64,000 nucleotides of DNA from Owenia fusiformis (GCA_903813345.2 CAIIXF020000007.1:19395564-19459563); one strand, 5' to 3'. Numbered from the stretch's first letter, positions 36,901 to 49,071 are shown. Numbers and translations: made by a program. Notes: generated by a model from the letters alone, not told the origin.

Positions 36901-39900
36901 ACTCATTTAAATATGAATACTACCCGTCACTATTCCTTCATATTTAAATGAATTGGTCATAAAATAGTAGGTTAATCTGGTAGCCGACAGTAAAAATTTG
37001 CATTTCGCAAATTCAAGCTTAGCTCCACATCTCAGATTCTTAAAAGTAAGGTTGAAAAGAGAAATTGCATGGTGCCAGGCTATAACCTCAGTATTGACAT
37101 TATTTTACACATGATATCCCAAATCAGATAATTGGTGAATGGCTGGGGGTACTATAATACTGGGATTGTAACTCGGATGAAGAACAAATATGCATTTGAG
37201 ATTTATTGAATAGAAAATGCCAAATGACCATATAAAATGTCTCAATTGACTATACAATGTGTCCCAATGTTTCATGACAAGATAAATGTTGCTTATTGTT
37301 GTGTTACTTTAAGTTAAGTTGAGAGTTTCTTATGTTGCTTTGTTTTAGACTGCTGGTACGGCCCCTCAGTGGCCCGTAGCCCCACAGACTGCATCGACCC
37401 AGTGGAGATGGGCCCCACAGGTCAGTAATTCATTTATCTGTAGAATACCTTCATCAGGAGAACACTCCTAAGTCCTGTTAGTCAGTATAAAATGAACCTA
37501 TGTAAGTGAAACGCTTCTCGAGTAGAATACTACAGTGCTGGGGTAGTGGTATTTCAAAAAATTGTGGCAACCTTAGATTATTCAAAATTCTCACGTATTT
37601 TATTAGGGAATTTGAACAGAATTTACTGTTTTATAGATGCCTCATCCTTTCCCTAAAGCAAAATAATGTTAAACATAGAATTTAATTACTCTTGGCTCTG
37701 GTATATGACTCTGTATGAACTCTCTTAGGTAATTATTATATGGTAAGTGTAAAAAGTAAATATTGCACCTACGGACATGAGATTGTACACAGAAAGGTAA
37801 TAAATGAGGTGTTATAGTGGAGATATGGGCCAAAAAGATACAAGAGAGTACTAGCATAACATCACTTTACCTGAGGGTATATTAAGGGTATACTGATTAT
37901 CCCAATGAACGAAGTTCGGTAGGGATATAGTGAAGCCCTCCGTCCGTCCGTCATTTTTTCGCAAAAATCATAAATTTTTCATTCTAAACCAAAGTAATTA
38001 TTAATATTATTGTTTGAAATTTTGGTAGTATATTCGCAACATCTATCTATTTCACATATATTTCATGTTTTTCATCCTGACCCCCAGGAGCCATGTATGG
38101 GGATTTTTCTGATCGAGCCTCATAAAATTCAAAATGGCCGTCTAATGTACGGTTTCGCAATAATTTTTCGATCCCTTCAAAGTATGGCTATATAATAATC
38201 AAATTGAAGGAATTTTGGAGTAGATCACAATTATGGTATTATTTTTCAGATTTGTACCTGGTAAAATTCAAAATGGCTGCTTTGCAGGAATTCGCAATTC
38301 TAAAATCTAAATTTTTCAATTTTAACCAAAGTAATGAGTATAATTGATTGGATTTTCGGTAATTGATATTTTATTCGTTGGGATTTGCTACTGCGCGGAG
38401 TTGCCGTTATCTAGTTATTTACTGAATAGTTTTGTTCTCTATTATGCAATAGTGAGCAGTGATGCCAACTCTCTGTTACAAGATCATTTGTACCACCCAA
38501 AATAAAAAATCCTCTATACTTAATAGGCCCTCTAATTTTACCGACCCACTCTACTTTTCAGTTTGTTAAAATGTTGAGAACCCAATGAACATGTTTTTGA
38601 AGGGGTTATATGTTCAATTTATGGGTTTGTTTACAGATATTTTAGGCAACATTATAGTTAGAGTTGTGGACTACTCTTTTTGTCTACAAGTGCAGTGCAG
38701 ACTTTCATCTAAATTAAATATTGAATCCAGAACTTTGCACTCATTGTAATATGCTCTACTAACTGAGGGAGGCGAGCATATCATATAGTATGTTCAAGAT
38801 TACCTCTATCATAGGGGTTACCACCGGGGTGTGATAGCCAAGAAATATGGGAAGCATGAAAATCTTACAGACCCTATACAACTAGTTCTAGCTCATGGTA
38901 TTACCCAGCACTGAAGCATGGATATCAACTTATCAAGATTAAAGGTTATTCCTGAAATGTGTTGTTGATAAACAAAGTAGGATAGTTAACAGCAATTAAA
39001 ACTCCAGGTAAACATGTAGCCGATCTTGTAATTAGATGACTCCCAATTAATTTAATGAATATCTATAGGCTCACTTGCTTCTAAATCTTCTATTGTACAC
39101 TTCTCCTGGAAGTTTATGGAGTTTTCCAATCACTTAAAAATTGTTCTTTTGGATTTTTCAAATAAGGTAAAATAACGATTGTTGATTTAATTACAATGAT
39201 GATTACAGGATTACTTGATAAACATCAAATGAAATTCATTATTCTTAACTGGGTTTTGCACAGGTGATAATGGGTTTTAGTTTCTTAGACACTATCTGTA
39301 TACATGTGCTTCCTCTGGTTTACCTGTTACCAAGGTGTCTGTTTGACCTTCCTGAATTTCCACTAACTGCCAACATTTCAGCAAGTCTACAATTTAAAGT
39401 GCAGGTGAAACATTGAAGATTGTCAGATTGTTAAATAAAGCAAAAATTCTAATAAAGTTTTTTGTTGTATATACTAGTAGGTGCAACATTGCACAAAGTT
39501 TTAAAATGACTAACTTATAAGATCTATTGGCTATGATTGCCATCTCTTCTAGATATAATTAACAAATTAATGTGTCCTTGATTTGACCTTAAATTCTGTA
39601 CAGTAAAACATGTAAAATGGAACACTTATTAAAGGGAAATGCTTAAAATTCCCATGAACCATTACAATATTGTAAAATGAACATCTCAAAGTGGAACACC
39701 TCCCAAGTGGAATACTAGTTTAGGTACCAAAGTTGTTCCACACATACAGGTTTTACTGTACACAAAAAGGTTTTCTCATCAGTTCAGTTTTGCATTTATT
39801 TTTATTTTGATATTTTCATCTGCAGTAAAACTGTTATGATTTTCATAATGACTACCTCCTGGTAGGGATTATCTATGCAGGAGTGATAAGGAAGAGTCAA

Positions 39901-42900
39901 CATCAGGTATCATGGACAGTCTAGAAATGAAATAGGAGAAGTGTTTAGTGTGGACCACAAGGGAGCAATTAGCTATTAACATTTTCTGCTTGGAAAAAAG
40001 TTAAGGTGAAAATGATACCTGATGTTTGGATCTTGACATCTGAGATATACCCTTCCAAATTATGTCTGCCAATGTGCAGTGCTCTTTCTGAACATTGTAC
40101 ACAATTCATGTCACAATTTACTATGGAACCAATGGAGTCATCTTGCCGTCCTTCTTATAAAGTAAATTAAAGTAATTTTGAATAAGCATACCAACTAAAC
40201 TTTGCCGAAGTATGTATGATAAGGGACCAGATCACAAGGAAGAATGTTTTGCATGAGCCTTCTTGGTTTAGACTATGTTGGCTTAGAAAGAGAATTCCAT
40301 CCAAGAATGTTCTCATTCACCCCCCCCCCCCCCAAATTACACATCAACATAATATCTCAAGGGTGGCTCTGGAAATTGACAGGAGAGGAAATTTTAGGCC
40401 ATTTTTCAAAAACTGAGGTCTGTTTAGAAAATGAGGCCATTTAGGCCAATGGTGAGAAAATAAGGGATTTTTTTGCTTCTAGCTTTGGACCACTGATCTT
40501 TTGGACTCCATGAAAGGCTAATGTGACTCTCATCTTCATTTGGATTCCCACTTTCATCATCTGTAACCTGTTCACATAAGGTGTCCAGAAAAATGCTTTT
40601 TATGTTATGTTTATGTTTGTTTATATCACTGGCTTGTAAATTCACAAAATGTGAAATTCTGTCATGTGATCCATTCTATTTTGAGTGAACCATAAAAGAA
40701 ACAAACTCTGAAGTTTCAAAATTCTTCATAAAATCAATAAACAAAAATTATAGGACATGATGATAACCCAGGTAGAAAAAAGAATGTTTATACTACTTGG
40801 TACTCGTCCATGTTGAATGTTTATACAGGAGATAATACTGCAGTTTGGAATGAAAACACTACCTGGAGATAGGCTCTGAAGAACACTGGCGTTCCTGCCT
40901 CTTGGAAAATGTCAAAATATCCTATCTTATTTCTGGCTATCTCCCAGTTGTAAATAAAGCGAGGGGTCATTTCTTTTTGACTTTGTGGGTTGAGGTGTAA
41001 CCATTTAAGGTACTGCATGCTGATTCACCTGGTTCCCTCACATACTGTGTAGCTTCTCATTTATCATCTATCATTAGACATGTGCCACATACAGGGCATA
41101 AAATACATTGAAAATCCTGCTGATAGTCAAGATTATGATTTTGGTTTATATTTGGGATAGGATTACAGTCTGGTGTTGATAAACTTATTTACAATACTGA
41201 ATTAATTAATAACTAAATACAATCTTCTATTACTATACAGTATACATGGCATCAAGTTCAGACTTTTTGTATCTTCAATTCATTTGCTTCGCTGAACTCC
41301 TCCAGTGCTCTTCCCAATTGAAACTCAGAGATACAGCCTGTTAGATTTTGCCTCCAATAATTCAGTAGACCTTTAGTAAATTTTCAAAATCTAAACTTTT
41401 GCCCTTAATCTTTAGGGTAAGGTTGTGTGATTCTTGACAGTTTATAAAAATGTTGGCGATCCTAAAATATAGTGGTAAGTTCTGTATGTTAATTTTTTGT
41501 AATTGCAGAGTCCTCCAATGGCCCAGAACCCATACATCTACCAACAGTTGCCAACTATCCCCCAGGAGATGGCAATGCAGATGGCGTATGCACCACCCCA
41601 GCAATACGGCCATACCCCCCAGGAAATGGAGGCTGCTATGATGGAGGCTACCCCACAAGAGGTGATGACCTTCTATAATTAGTGTGTGACTGATCTATCA
41701 CAGGGTTGGGCAAATCTAGTAAACATTATGTGCAGTCAGCGCAGATCTTATCCTCCTAGCCCATGTACTATCAGAGCTCCTGTATCTGATATCTTTCCAT
41801 GTACTTGTAAATATTTGTAAATATTTTTTACCACAATCATGAGCTTTGATGGCTCAGTTGAAACTTTACAAGTCTACTGTACACTGTAATCATATTAATT
41901 TACTGCAGTTAAATTATTCAAGAATGACTTCCCTCAAAGTTTGGCGTTTTGTCTTTGTCATGAATTTCCATTTTCAAGATCTTTTCTTTCGATATATTTA
42001 CAAAATCAAAAGTCTAGCCTATTAATATGACAATAAATAGTTACAGTAAATTACTTGTGAGTTTCATGTGTCAAAACACTCAAAATGCTATTGCATTATA
42101 AACAGTCAAATCAGATGTATATATTTCATAGACTGTATTTATGACATAATATATGTACAACTCTTAAATGTGCGCCAAATCTGCACCTTTTTTTTATTAT
42201 TTGTATTTATCAGCATATATTTATTTCCACTTAGTATAAGATAGATTAAGTTATTGTTAGGTCTAAGTTATTTAATTTATGTTGTAATTTAATTTATTAT
42301 GATTTTAGTCATGTGCAATCTATGTTAATTAAGTGCAATCTGTTGGAGTGAGAATCTCATTAAAATGTTAGGAATCAGAGGGATGAACTAACTAAGGTAG
42401 GGATAAGTGATTGGCAGATATTTGATTTCATGCTCAGTAATAGAGTTATCTCTAGATTGATACATCAGGTGCTACCTGTGTGTGAGATTGTGTGCTTTCA
42501 ATTAGGGATGAATTAATATGCATCCTAAAGATTACCTCAAAGATGGCCAAGTTATAATAGAGAGGAATAAAGCTAACTCTTATACAATATACAGTATGTA
42601 CAAAGTACAAATGTTTTTTCTTTTTGCTTTTTCTTCATGTTCTTTCCAATCCTGAATGATTCAGTTGATTTTAAATCACAAGAGAATACTTTCGTATGAT
42701 ACAGGAACATTTTTCATGAAACCAAAAATGTATATAAAAGTTGATATTTTGATATTATGTGCCATCTATTTAACCATTATTAAACTATTTGACTCAACAT
42801 TGAATCAGCAATAAGTGACCACAATTTTTCTGATAATCTTGAATTATGAAAACCAGTAAAAAAGTGAGGTATTTTTTTTTTGTAACTAATATTGTTTTGT

Positions 42901-43842
42901 AGCAAAATAACATGTTTTTAAGGTTTCACCTGGTTGTTATGTCATGTTTTCAGCTGCTCATTAGCTTGCACCACACACTCTCTACTAACCTTTAAATTTG
43001 GTTGCTTACTTGTGTTTTGTCTAGTGGCACTGCACCATATAGAAGTCCCTTGCATAATACCTGCTTTGTATAGAATCTAGCACTGTGTTAGGGAGAAGGG
43101 AGTTGAGCCATTTGCCATTTGGTTATATACTTAGTTTGCATTGGATGCCTTGCTGTACCTGCTAACTTATGTTGCTTTTGCCAGAGCTGGGAGAAATGTG
43201 GATCATTTTGAACTAGCATTATTTTTGAGATGAAAGGTTATTGCAGTTGCACATATAAAGTGCTATGAATAGAAGAACTAATTCAAACATTTCTCTCAGC
43301 TCTGACCAGATCAGTGATAATGCCATTCAGTTTGCAAACATATGTACACATATTTGGTGAACATGTTAATTGTTTGATATTTCACTGAATGCTGCTTATA
43401 TTAATTGCTCTGCTTCTATGCTTGGCTAGACTTATGTACTGATATTCTAGATGTGTTTATTGTCTAGGGCAGTATGGAACGGTCTACCCCACATCATGTT
43501 AGTGTTAGCATCACGGGGGATAACAACAGAAAGCCACCACTGATGCCCAACACTCCAAGCTCTGTAGTTGGTGTCAGTCTCCAGCAAGCCACTTCTACTT
43601 GCCGTCCTGTCACCTTCATACAGGCCCCACTCAACCATCAGCCAACCACCACTATACTAACCAAACCTGTGCCCCGCTTTGTCACCAAGAATGTCAATGG
43701 TACCCTGATCAATGTGCTAGCTAAGCCTGGAGAATGCACCCAGGCTCTAATGTCCCCACAGAGTCCCGAGTCCTGCCTCCGCAATGCTGGCAATCCTCTC
43801 ACGCCTCCACCCACCCCTGAATGCTGCATAAATCGCCACTGA
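18983..43842 (+). CDS. BOLL: Boule / DAZ-family germline RNA-binding protein
   Basis: Ten exons: 18983-18985, 19911-20024, 21227-21318, 22516-22573, 23900-23959, 28534-28665, 29062-29142, 37349-37420, 41509-41661, 43468-43842. All junctions are GT-AG and in frame, giving 379 residues. The first exon contributes only the ATG, which is followed at once by GTAAG. Residues 25-109 are an RRM: the TVIPNRIFVGGI start (RNP2 IFVGGI at 31-36), DRAGVSKGYGF, RNP1 KGYGFITF (69-76), and the FETQEDAEKI and KLNIG motifs that mark the Boule/DAZL family. After residue 110 comes a Tyr/Gln/Pro-rich region with YTYQNG, then a Pro/Thr/Ser-rich C-terminus ending in PPPTPECC. Boule proteins bind GU-rich 3' UTRs in the germ-cell cytoplasm and promote translation needed for meiosis. 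The family is certain; the long C-terminal exon (residues 256-379) is accepted on frame and splice sites alone. Confidence 0.93.
24890..26301. repeat. 162-bp tandem satellite, 8-9 copies, in boule intron 5
   Basis: The block (aaac)catttgagggattcatc recurs at 24915, 25077, 25239, 25401, 25563, 25725, 25887, 26049 and 26212. The spacing is 162 each time, except one 163 caused by a single extra T. From 25239 on, copies alternate in several marks: agattttcag / aggtttccag, cttgtctac / ctagtctac, gattggttt / gattagttt. This gives a 324-bp higher-order dimer. There is no reading frame of note. Confidence 0.95.
26426..26571. repeat. Small foldback element
   Basis: ATACTTCTAG at 26426 is complementary to CTAGAAGTAT at 26562. 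Inside, atcctatgattttttcagaa pairs imperfectly with the complement of ttcctcaaaaacataggat. The centre carries cactcattcgctacgctct. Confidence 0.6.
26614..26862. mobile_element. CATCCTCC-ended foldback transposon with 9-bp target-site duplication
   Basis: The element starts CATCCTCC and ends GGAGGATG, and is flanked on both sides by CCCCTAAGC (26605-26613 and 26863-26871). It is close to a full inverted repeat: ctttccccctgctat pairs with the segment gcagggggtaaaaag, and the exact centre is a hairpin CTGTCGCAA-tg-TTGCGACAG at 26739-26758. A 9-bp duplication suits a Mutator-like (MULE) non-autonomous element. A shorter copy lies at 50427-50515. Confidence 0.85.
26919..28406. mobile_element. Non-autonomous hAT-type transposon of 1.49 kb
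   Basis: GTGATAAT flanks the element at 26911-26918 and 28407-28414, the 8-bp duplication typical of hAT. The left end reads AAGAGAAGGGTCGGTTACGG, and the complement of the right end reads TAGAGAAGGGTCGGTCACGG. The match goes on through TTCGGTTCG. No transposase frame is present. The element fills most of the sequence just before boule exon 6 and contains another transposon at 27239-27543. Confidence 0.9.
27239..27543. mobile_element. hAT-type MITE nested in the larger hAT element
   Basis: It has perfect 19-bp ends: CAAGGAGGATTGGCTCCCA at 27239-27257 and its exact complement at 27525-27543. The 8-bp duplication TGCGAGCG lies at 27231-27238 and 27544-27551. It is 305 bp long with no coding capacity. 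The perfect ends suggest a younger insertion than its host element, whose ends differ at several bases. Confidence 0.92.
33741..33848. repeat. Short inverted-repeat element in boule intron 7
   Basis: TTCACTGGTGATCCACTCGA at the left is matched by the complement of the right end, TTCACTGGGGATCCGCTTGA, and both continue ttacgctgg / ttatgctgg. Inside, accgtttcggtaac occurs twice as a direct repeat. The element is 108 bp and probably a MITE. Confidence 0.7.
36826..37031. repeat. Foldback element with arms of about 85 bp in boule intron 7
   Basis: The left arm includes gctaccagattaacctacta and tcatttaaatatgaa; both recur as complements in the right arm in mirror order. Only about 20 bases (around tacccgtcactattc) separate the arms. 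The outer parts gcgaaatgca and agctt also pair. Confidence 0.85.
38000..38410. repeat. Repeat region with AAAATGGCNG motifs
   Basis: A ccgtccgtccgtc run (37939-37951) precedes two diverged copies of a segment carrying aaatttttca and aaccaaagtaat (about 37973-38002 and 38311-38337). In between lie aaattcaaaatggc blocks at about 38126 and 38257. Likely a transposon remnant in boule intron 8. Confidence 0.4.
39601..39758. mobile_element. Tc1/mariner-superfamily (pogo-like) MITE
   Basis: Starts CAGTAAAACATGTA and ends TACAGGTTTTACTG, flanked by TA on both sides (39599-39600 and 39759-39760). It is 158 bp with no frame. The interior has repeated tggaacac / gttccac blocks. A single end of the same type, cagtaaaacttgt, lies at 63551. 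Confidence 0.75.
41509..41682 (+). CDS. BOLL: Alternative last exon of boule (short isoform)
   Basis: The donor after exon 9 is poor (GAG|GTGATG). If it is not used, the frame continues for six codons (VMTFYN) to TAG at 41680-41682, giving 261 residues. AATAAA at 42032 and 42566 could end this mRNA. Either form, or both, could be made; cDNA would show which. Confidence 0.5.
   Translation, partial: SPPMAQNPYIYQQLPTIPQEMAMQMAYAPPQQYGHTPQEMEAAMMEATPQEVMTFYN
41806..41823 (+). promoter_or_regulatory. Tandem Pumilio-type sites in the short-isoform 3' UTR
   Basis: Two TGTAAATA octamers lie at 41806 and 41816, ten bases apart, 124 nt after the short-form stop. They fit the PUF-protein consensus UGUANAUA. 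Two further sites, both TGTATATA, follow at 42116 and 42729. Confidence 0.5.
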
Positions 43843-46371
43843 GCCAGCATGTGTTTCTCTTTGTAGCCTAGTTCTAGTGTCGCGTAGTTCTAGTGTAGAG
43901 ATATTAACTGTACTTATAATAAAACGTTAGAAAGCATGGATCTCCAAAGGGTGGTGGACATAGACTATTGGATGCACTCACTGTAAAACACTATTTAATA
44001 ATTAAAAGTTGAAGTCAAACGTGTGTACTTTCCAGTTGAATTTGCTGAGGCGTTTGTAACTTTTGTATACATTTTGTTCTTATAGTTGTTTATGAATATC
44101 TGATATATATATCTTGGTAAAATGTAGTTGACTTTCGATACTATTTATTATTTGTACGCCTAATATATTGTTAAAAGCATAAATTAATGACAAATATTTA
44201 TGGAAAGTAAGAAAGGATAGAGGGAGTTAGTGGTAGCTTTCTAAAGACACTGCAGAATCTGAAGCCTGAAAGGCACTGTACAAAATAACTAAAAACCATA
44301 AAAATATGAAAAAGCCAAAAAAACAAAGACAATGTAAGTGTATATAGTGCCAAGGTCCTTCTAGGCAATTTATTACGGGTGATCTTTTAACAACGTAATA
44401 TTTTAGTGTCTGCAATGGCCAGAGAGTATGAAAAAACGGTAGATTTTAACAACTACAAAGCATGGAGAGAAATAGCATCCTGTGATATTCTACCAATAAT
44501 TCTGCTGAATTTTAAACTGACTAGGAGGACCTGTAAAACCCCTGCCACAGCTGAATATTTAATCCAACCAGAACGTATGTCTCGTCTGTATATTTTATAT
44601 AAAAATTGATGTGGCAGGGGTTATTGAGATAAACTACTGATCAAAGTGCGACTGCTAAATAAAAACTGCTGAGTATGTAGTTAACCATGTAAACATACAA
44701 CTCCATCTACAATTGTAGAAATATGAAACTAAAATGTACATCTTTATTTGTAGGTGTAAAACCACTTTGGAATGCCAATTTTTATTGTAAATGAATTAAA
44801 CCAATTGTCTGTTGAACTTTGACTTGTTAAAGGTGCTCTGTTAACGTATACAATATTTTTGTTATCGGTTGATGATACATTGTTGAAAATACATTAGTAT
44901 CTGTTGTTATGTTGCCAAAATATTCAAATAATGTCAATCATTGTTGTTAAAAACTTGTCAGTGTTAATGCGTGGTGCTTCAATCATAAATATGCAATCAA
45001 ATTTGTTTGTTAAATTATCAATTTTGTTAGTCTCAAATATTTTGATACAGTATTAGGTTAAATTGAAACTGCAATAATGTAAAGGATGCCAATGGTTACA
45101 AGTGCCTTAAAAAGGGAGGTTTAATAGAAGTCGCACTCAAGGTGTATTATATTTTCATATATATATCTGTACATACATAGCATGTAAGGTATATTCAGCC
45201 ATAATCAGTAAAGTAAATGTGCTTGTCTTGTCCAAAATGTTCACATTACATGGCATAAGATATAGTCCCACCTCACATATCTATCTAACATTTTAACCCC
45301 TAAAAACAGCTAACTAGGTGTGTTAAGCTCTCAACAAGTTATCTAATGAAAACGTTGCAATTTTTTGTGAGAACTCATCTGTTCAAAGCCTCATGTTTTA
45401 TGCCATGTAGTTGAGAATGTACTTTAGTAGACCAGCAGCTTATATTTTGTTGTATGTAATTCTACATGTTGATCATTATATGTAAAATATTTTGTACATA
45501 GAGAATACTTTATGAAAGAATCACTGTGGATGTATTTGTTCTGGTTGCCATGGTGTTCCTTTCTGGTGCAGTTTTGAACAGAAGTCTGTTACTATAGTTT
45601 GTATACCCATTGAGCAACATGGGAATGGAAGAGAATGCCTCAAGGTTACAGCCAAGCAAACATATCCACATATTGTAGTTGAAGAATGAAGCAATATGGG
45701 TAGTCATATCTTAAGTCTATCATATTAAGAAAAAAAGATGGGCATCATTGATTGCGATGCCATCTATGTATAAAATTGCAAGTTATAAGACTCTTTGATC
45801 AGGTAGCATATAAAATATTTCTGTGATATGACTTTTCAGTTTGCTCTATCGGCTACAACATGAAACCTCTAATATATAATAATGATCGGTAATTGAGAAG
45901 TAATTTATATTAAGTAATTTAATTATCTTCATTTATACATTATCCTATCTATATACAAATCAAATTTTTACTGTTTAGGTTCAGATCTTTTAGCATATGT
46001 TTGTAATTTTGTTCACTGGACATTGTTCCACAATTATATTATTATTTCACTATGATCTATTTTAGCTGATTGTCATTAACTTAATTTTTGTATAATTTCA
46101 TAATAGAATTAAACTTTTAAGAAATGGTAGTTTTAGAGCTGGGTATTGTATTGAAGATCTTCCAAGTGAATTGTGACAAATGAAGTGCCACAACTTGGTA
46201 GACCTTAATAACTTATCGACCAGTCTCTGTAGTACATTTTAAAGAAGCAGTGTGAACAATGTCTGTCTGTCGTCTGTATTTGTCTGTAAAAATCAAAAGA
46301 AACATTAGTTAAGGATCTGTGTATAGTTAAGGTATGTATTGTCCTGTCAAGCTCGGATAAACATAAATAAA
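43843..46371 (+). other. Probable 3' UTR of the long boule isoform
   Basis: U-rich sequence without reading frames follows the stop. Polyadenylation signals lie at 43918-43923 and 46366-46371, so the UTR could be about 0.1 or 2.5 kb. Within it are TGTACATA Pumilio-type octamers at 45168 and 45493 and a long-stem inverted repeat at 44537-44622. The extent is inferred from the AATAAA positions only. Confidence 0.4.
44537..44622 (+). repeat. Perfect 13-bp inverted repeat (possible RNA hairpin)
   Basis: AACCCCTGCCACA at 44537-44549 is exactly complementary to TGTGGCAGGGGTT at 44610-44622, with a 60-nt A+T-rich loop. The G+C-rich stem stands out from its surroundings. If the region is transcribed it would fold into a stable stem; it could equally be the ends of a tiny transposon. 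Confidence 0.6.
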
Positions 46372-49071
46372 TCTATGTCTAACTGTATATGAGTTTGTTT
46401 GTCTTTTCCATTTGTGATGTGTCAAGGTCACCCTCAAGGTCAAACATGTGCTTTGGAGTAGTAATATGGAGCAGTCATAGGTCAAGTATTGAAAGTTTAT
46501 CAGTGTTAAATGAGAAATTTTATCAGCCATCAGTACCTCTTATATCAACTGGCCACCACTTTTGTCTGAAAAATCCCTTTTAGAGATATACCTCAAGAAT
46601 TGTCACTCCATTTTGCATTTACAAATTGTTACTAGAAAAGTATCATAATTGCGAAGTATTGAACCAACCTCAGGGTTTTGAAGCCCAAACAAACATCCGA
46701 AATGGTTGTCCCTAATAGATAACTTGTATTGACAAAGGTTGAACAAAGCCAGACAAAAATCTAAAAAGACCATGATATTTGAAGAAATCTTTTTGGCCAT
46801 AACTTGGGAATTATTGGTGGATTTCTGCAAAATGACATATTTGGTTTGTTTTTAGAGGAAAAATCTTGAGGATTATTGGACTTACTATCACTTAGGCTAG
46901 TATTGGTTTAAAAACAGGAAATGTAAGTTCAATAATTATCCAGTTATGTCTAAAAATATCCTAGATTTCTGTTTTTACTCCACTGGCTGACATTTATCAT
47001 ATTTTAATCAGCAGATTGGTTTGCAACCTGCAGTTCTGAGTGTGATTAGAAAATAATTTACCAGATACACGAGATATGACAGGTGATCCAAGAGGAATGT
47101 TGTCTTCACAATCTACTAACCAGATGTTTCGAATCTCATAACAGCACGTGACAAGTATCCTTCCTCCCAGTAAGATACCTTATAGATTTATTTGCAGTTA
47201 TGTCTGTATGTGTATTTCTTTCTTCCTTTGGTAACTTTTTTAAAACGTCTATCTTTTGGAATATCATGAAATTATTCAGGTTTAGAAATACAATGTAGAG
47301 TTGTATTTCTAATGTACTATTGCAATATGTGCCAAGGGGAAAATTCCAAAAATGGTTACAGAACAGCAATTTAGGGCAAAAACTTCATTTCTTCTTTGAA
47401 GAAATATCAACGGACATTTGAACACCTATTTTCTCAATAAAATACGTTCGTTTTCAAGCTTTGAATAGTTCGATGCTTGAAGCAAAATGTGGTGCTCGTT
47501 AAATACTTACTTGAGCTTTCAAAAGAAAGCAAATGCCGACCATTATAAAAACGCACCTGTATTAGGATCAAAACTTCAGGAAACACCCCTTTAAGCCCCC
47601 AAGATTAAACTAGTTGTGCTTTGAGAATAATTTTTGAAAATATTGTCATTAGGATAAAAGCTAGAATTCCCCAAAAAGCTGGATTCCAATATTTGAGAGT
47701 AAAGACGAGAAAAATAATTATATTCCGCTCGATGAAATATAACTATAAAAGCTCATCAAGAATGGACAATCTTGCACGTGCTTATGCAATAATCTTAAAT
47801 TTAGGTTTTGAGATCATCAAATACTAAACATTTAAACAATTTGTTTTCTCCACTCCATTGGATAAATCCCAGCAACAGTTACGGTTTTGACCGATTTAAT
47901 TTTTATTTCGCATGTAGCACCTTGTGCGCAATTAGTTCATTTCTGCAGTTATAAATTGACTATTATTCTCTTATTTTTTTCAACACAAAATAGGATGTCT
48001 GTTATGCTTTAAATCATTGTTTAATATCAATATAGACGTGTCGCAAAAAGCTCGCGCACGCATTGTTACACATTTTGTGGCGTAATCCAGAGGATCCTCG
48101 CTTTTAACATGATAGAATGTGACGTTTTTGAGAAAAATGTACACACATGAAAATCCTTTCGTCCTCCACATTTACCTCTATATCTCAAAACATTTTAGAC
48201 GAATAACTCTGATATCATATATATATTGTTAATGGGCTAGGAGCATCATAAAACACGAATCAATTGATATTTTAGGTGAAATAAATATACGTGTTGCCAT
48301 GCTTGAAAATAGGCGAATGGCGTAAATTAGCCCTATTTTAATGAATTTTGAAAACCTTTCGTCCTCCACTTTTCCACATACAACAGAAAACAAATACTTT
48401 TGTGAACAAAATCAACTATTTATTAATAAACTAGAGTTTAGGAGCAAAATAATCATGTATGATTTATTAAAAATTGATCTCGTATTTTTTGTTTAATGTA
48501 CACCTGAAAAGTTGAAGGTACCAAAAAATGAGCAAAAAAGGTCGCTGTCAACAGATTCTATTTTTCAGACTCTATGACGTCACAATATGGGACGCTTACT
48601 AAAATTCATCCTTTGAAATAAAACTTCCATCTACCTTTATCAAGACGAAAAATAAGTATAATAGTCATATATTGTTTGAGTTATGAGCGTTTAAAGACGA
48701 AAAATAATTCAAAATGTAACGTGTCAACATGGGATATTTGCCAGATGTTTTGGTAAAAAACTCTTTTTTAAAAACGAACGCGCAAAAAATGTGAGCGGAG
48801 TGTAGTTGATCTAAAATCTTCATCGAAACAGCTTTAAAATGATATATAACTTTAATTAGAATATTATCTTATAATCCGGGGAATCAAAGTTACATTCACG
48901 CGATACGCTTAAAAAACAAATGCGCCACCTTTTTGCGATACGTCATAAGAAATAATGCATGAGACGTCAAAAAATAACAATAGGGGCCTACTGAATAATC
49001 TGAACAAAACGCCCACCTGAAGCTACGTTCACACCAACGGCGCTTTGATGGCGCTTTAATGCGACGTGCAA
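46372..49071. other. Non-coding interval between boule and the transposon nest
   Basis: No exon with family likeness is seen. Two copies of TCAAGGTCA, three bases apart, lie at 46422-46442. The phrase cctttcgtcctccac occurs at 48155 and 48355 within otherwise loosely similar sequence, which suggests an old tandem repeat of about 200 bp. Confidence 0.5.
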
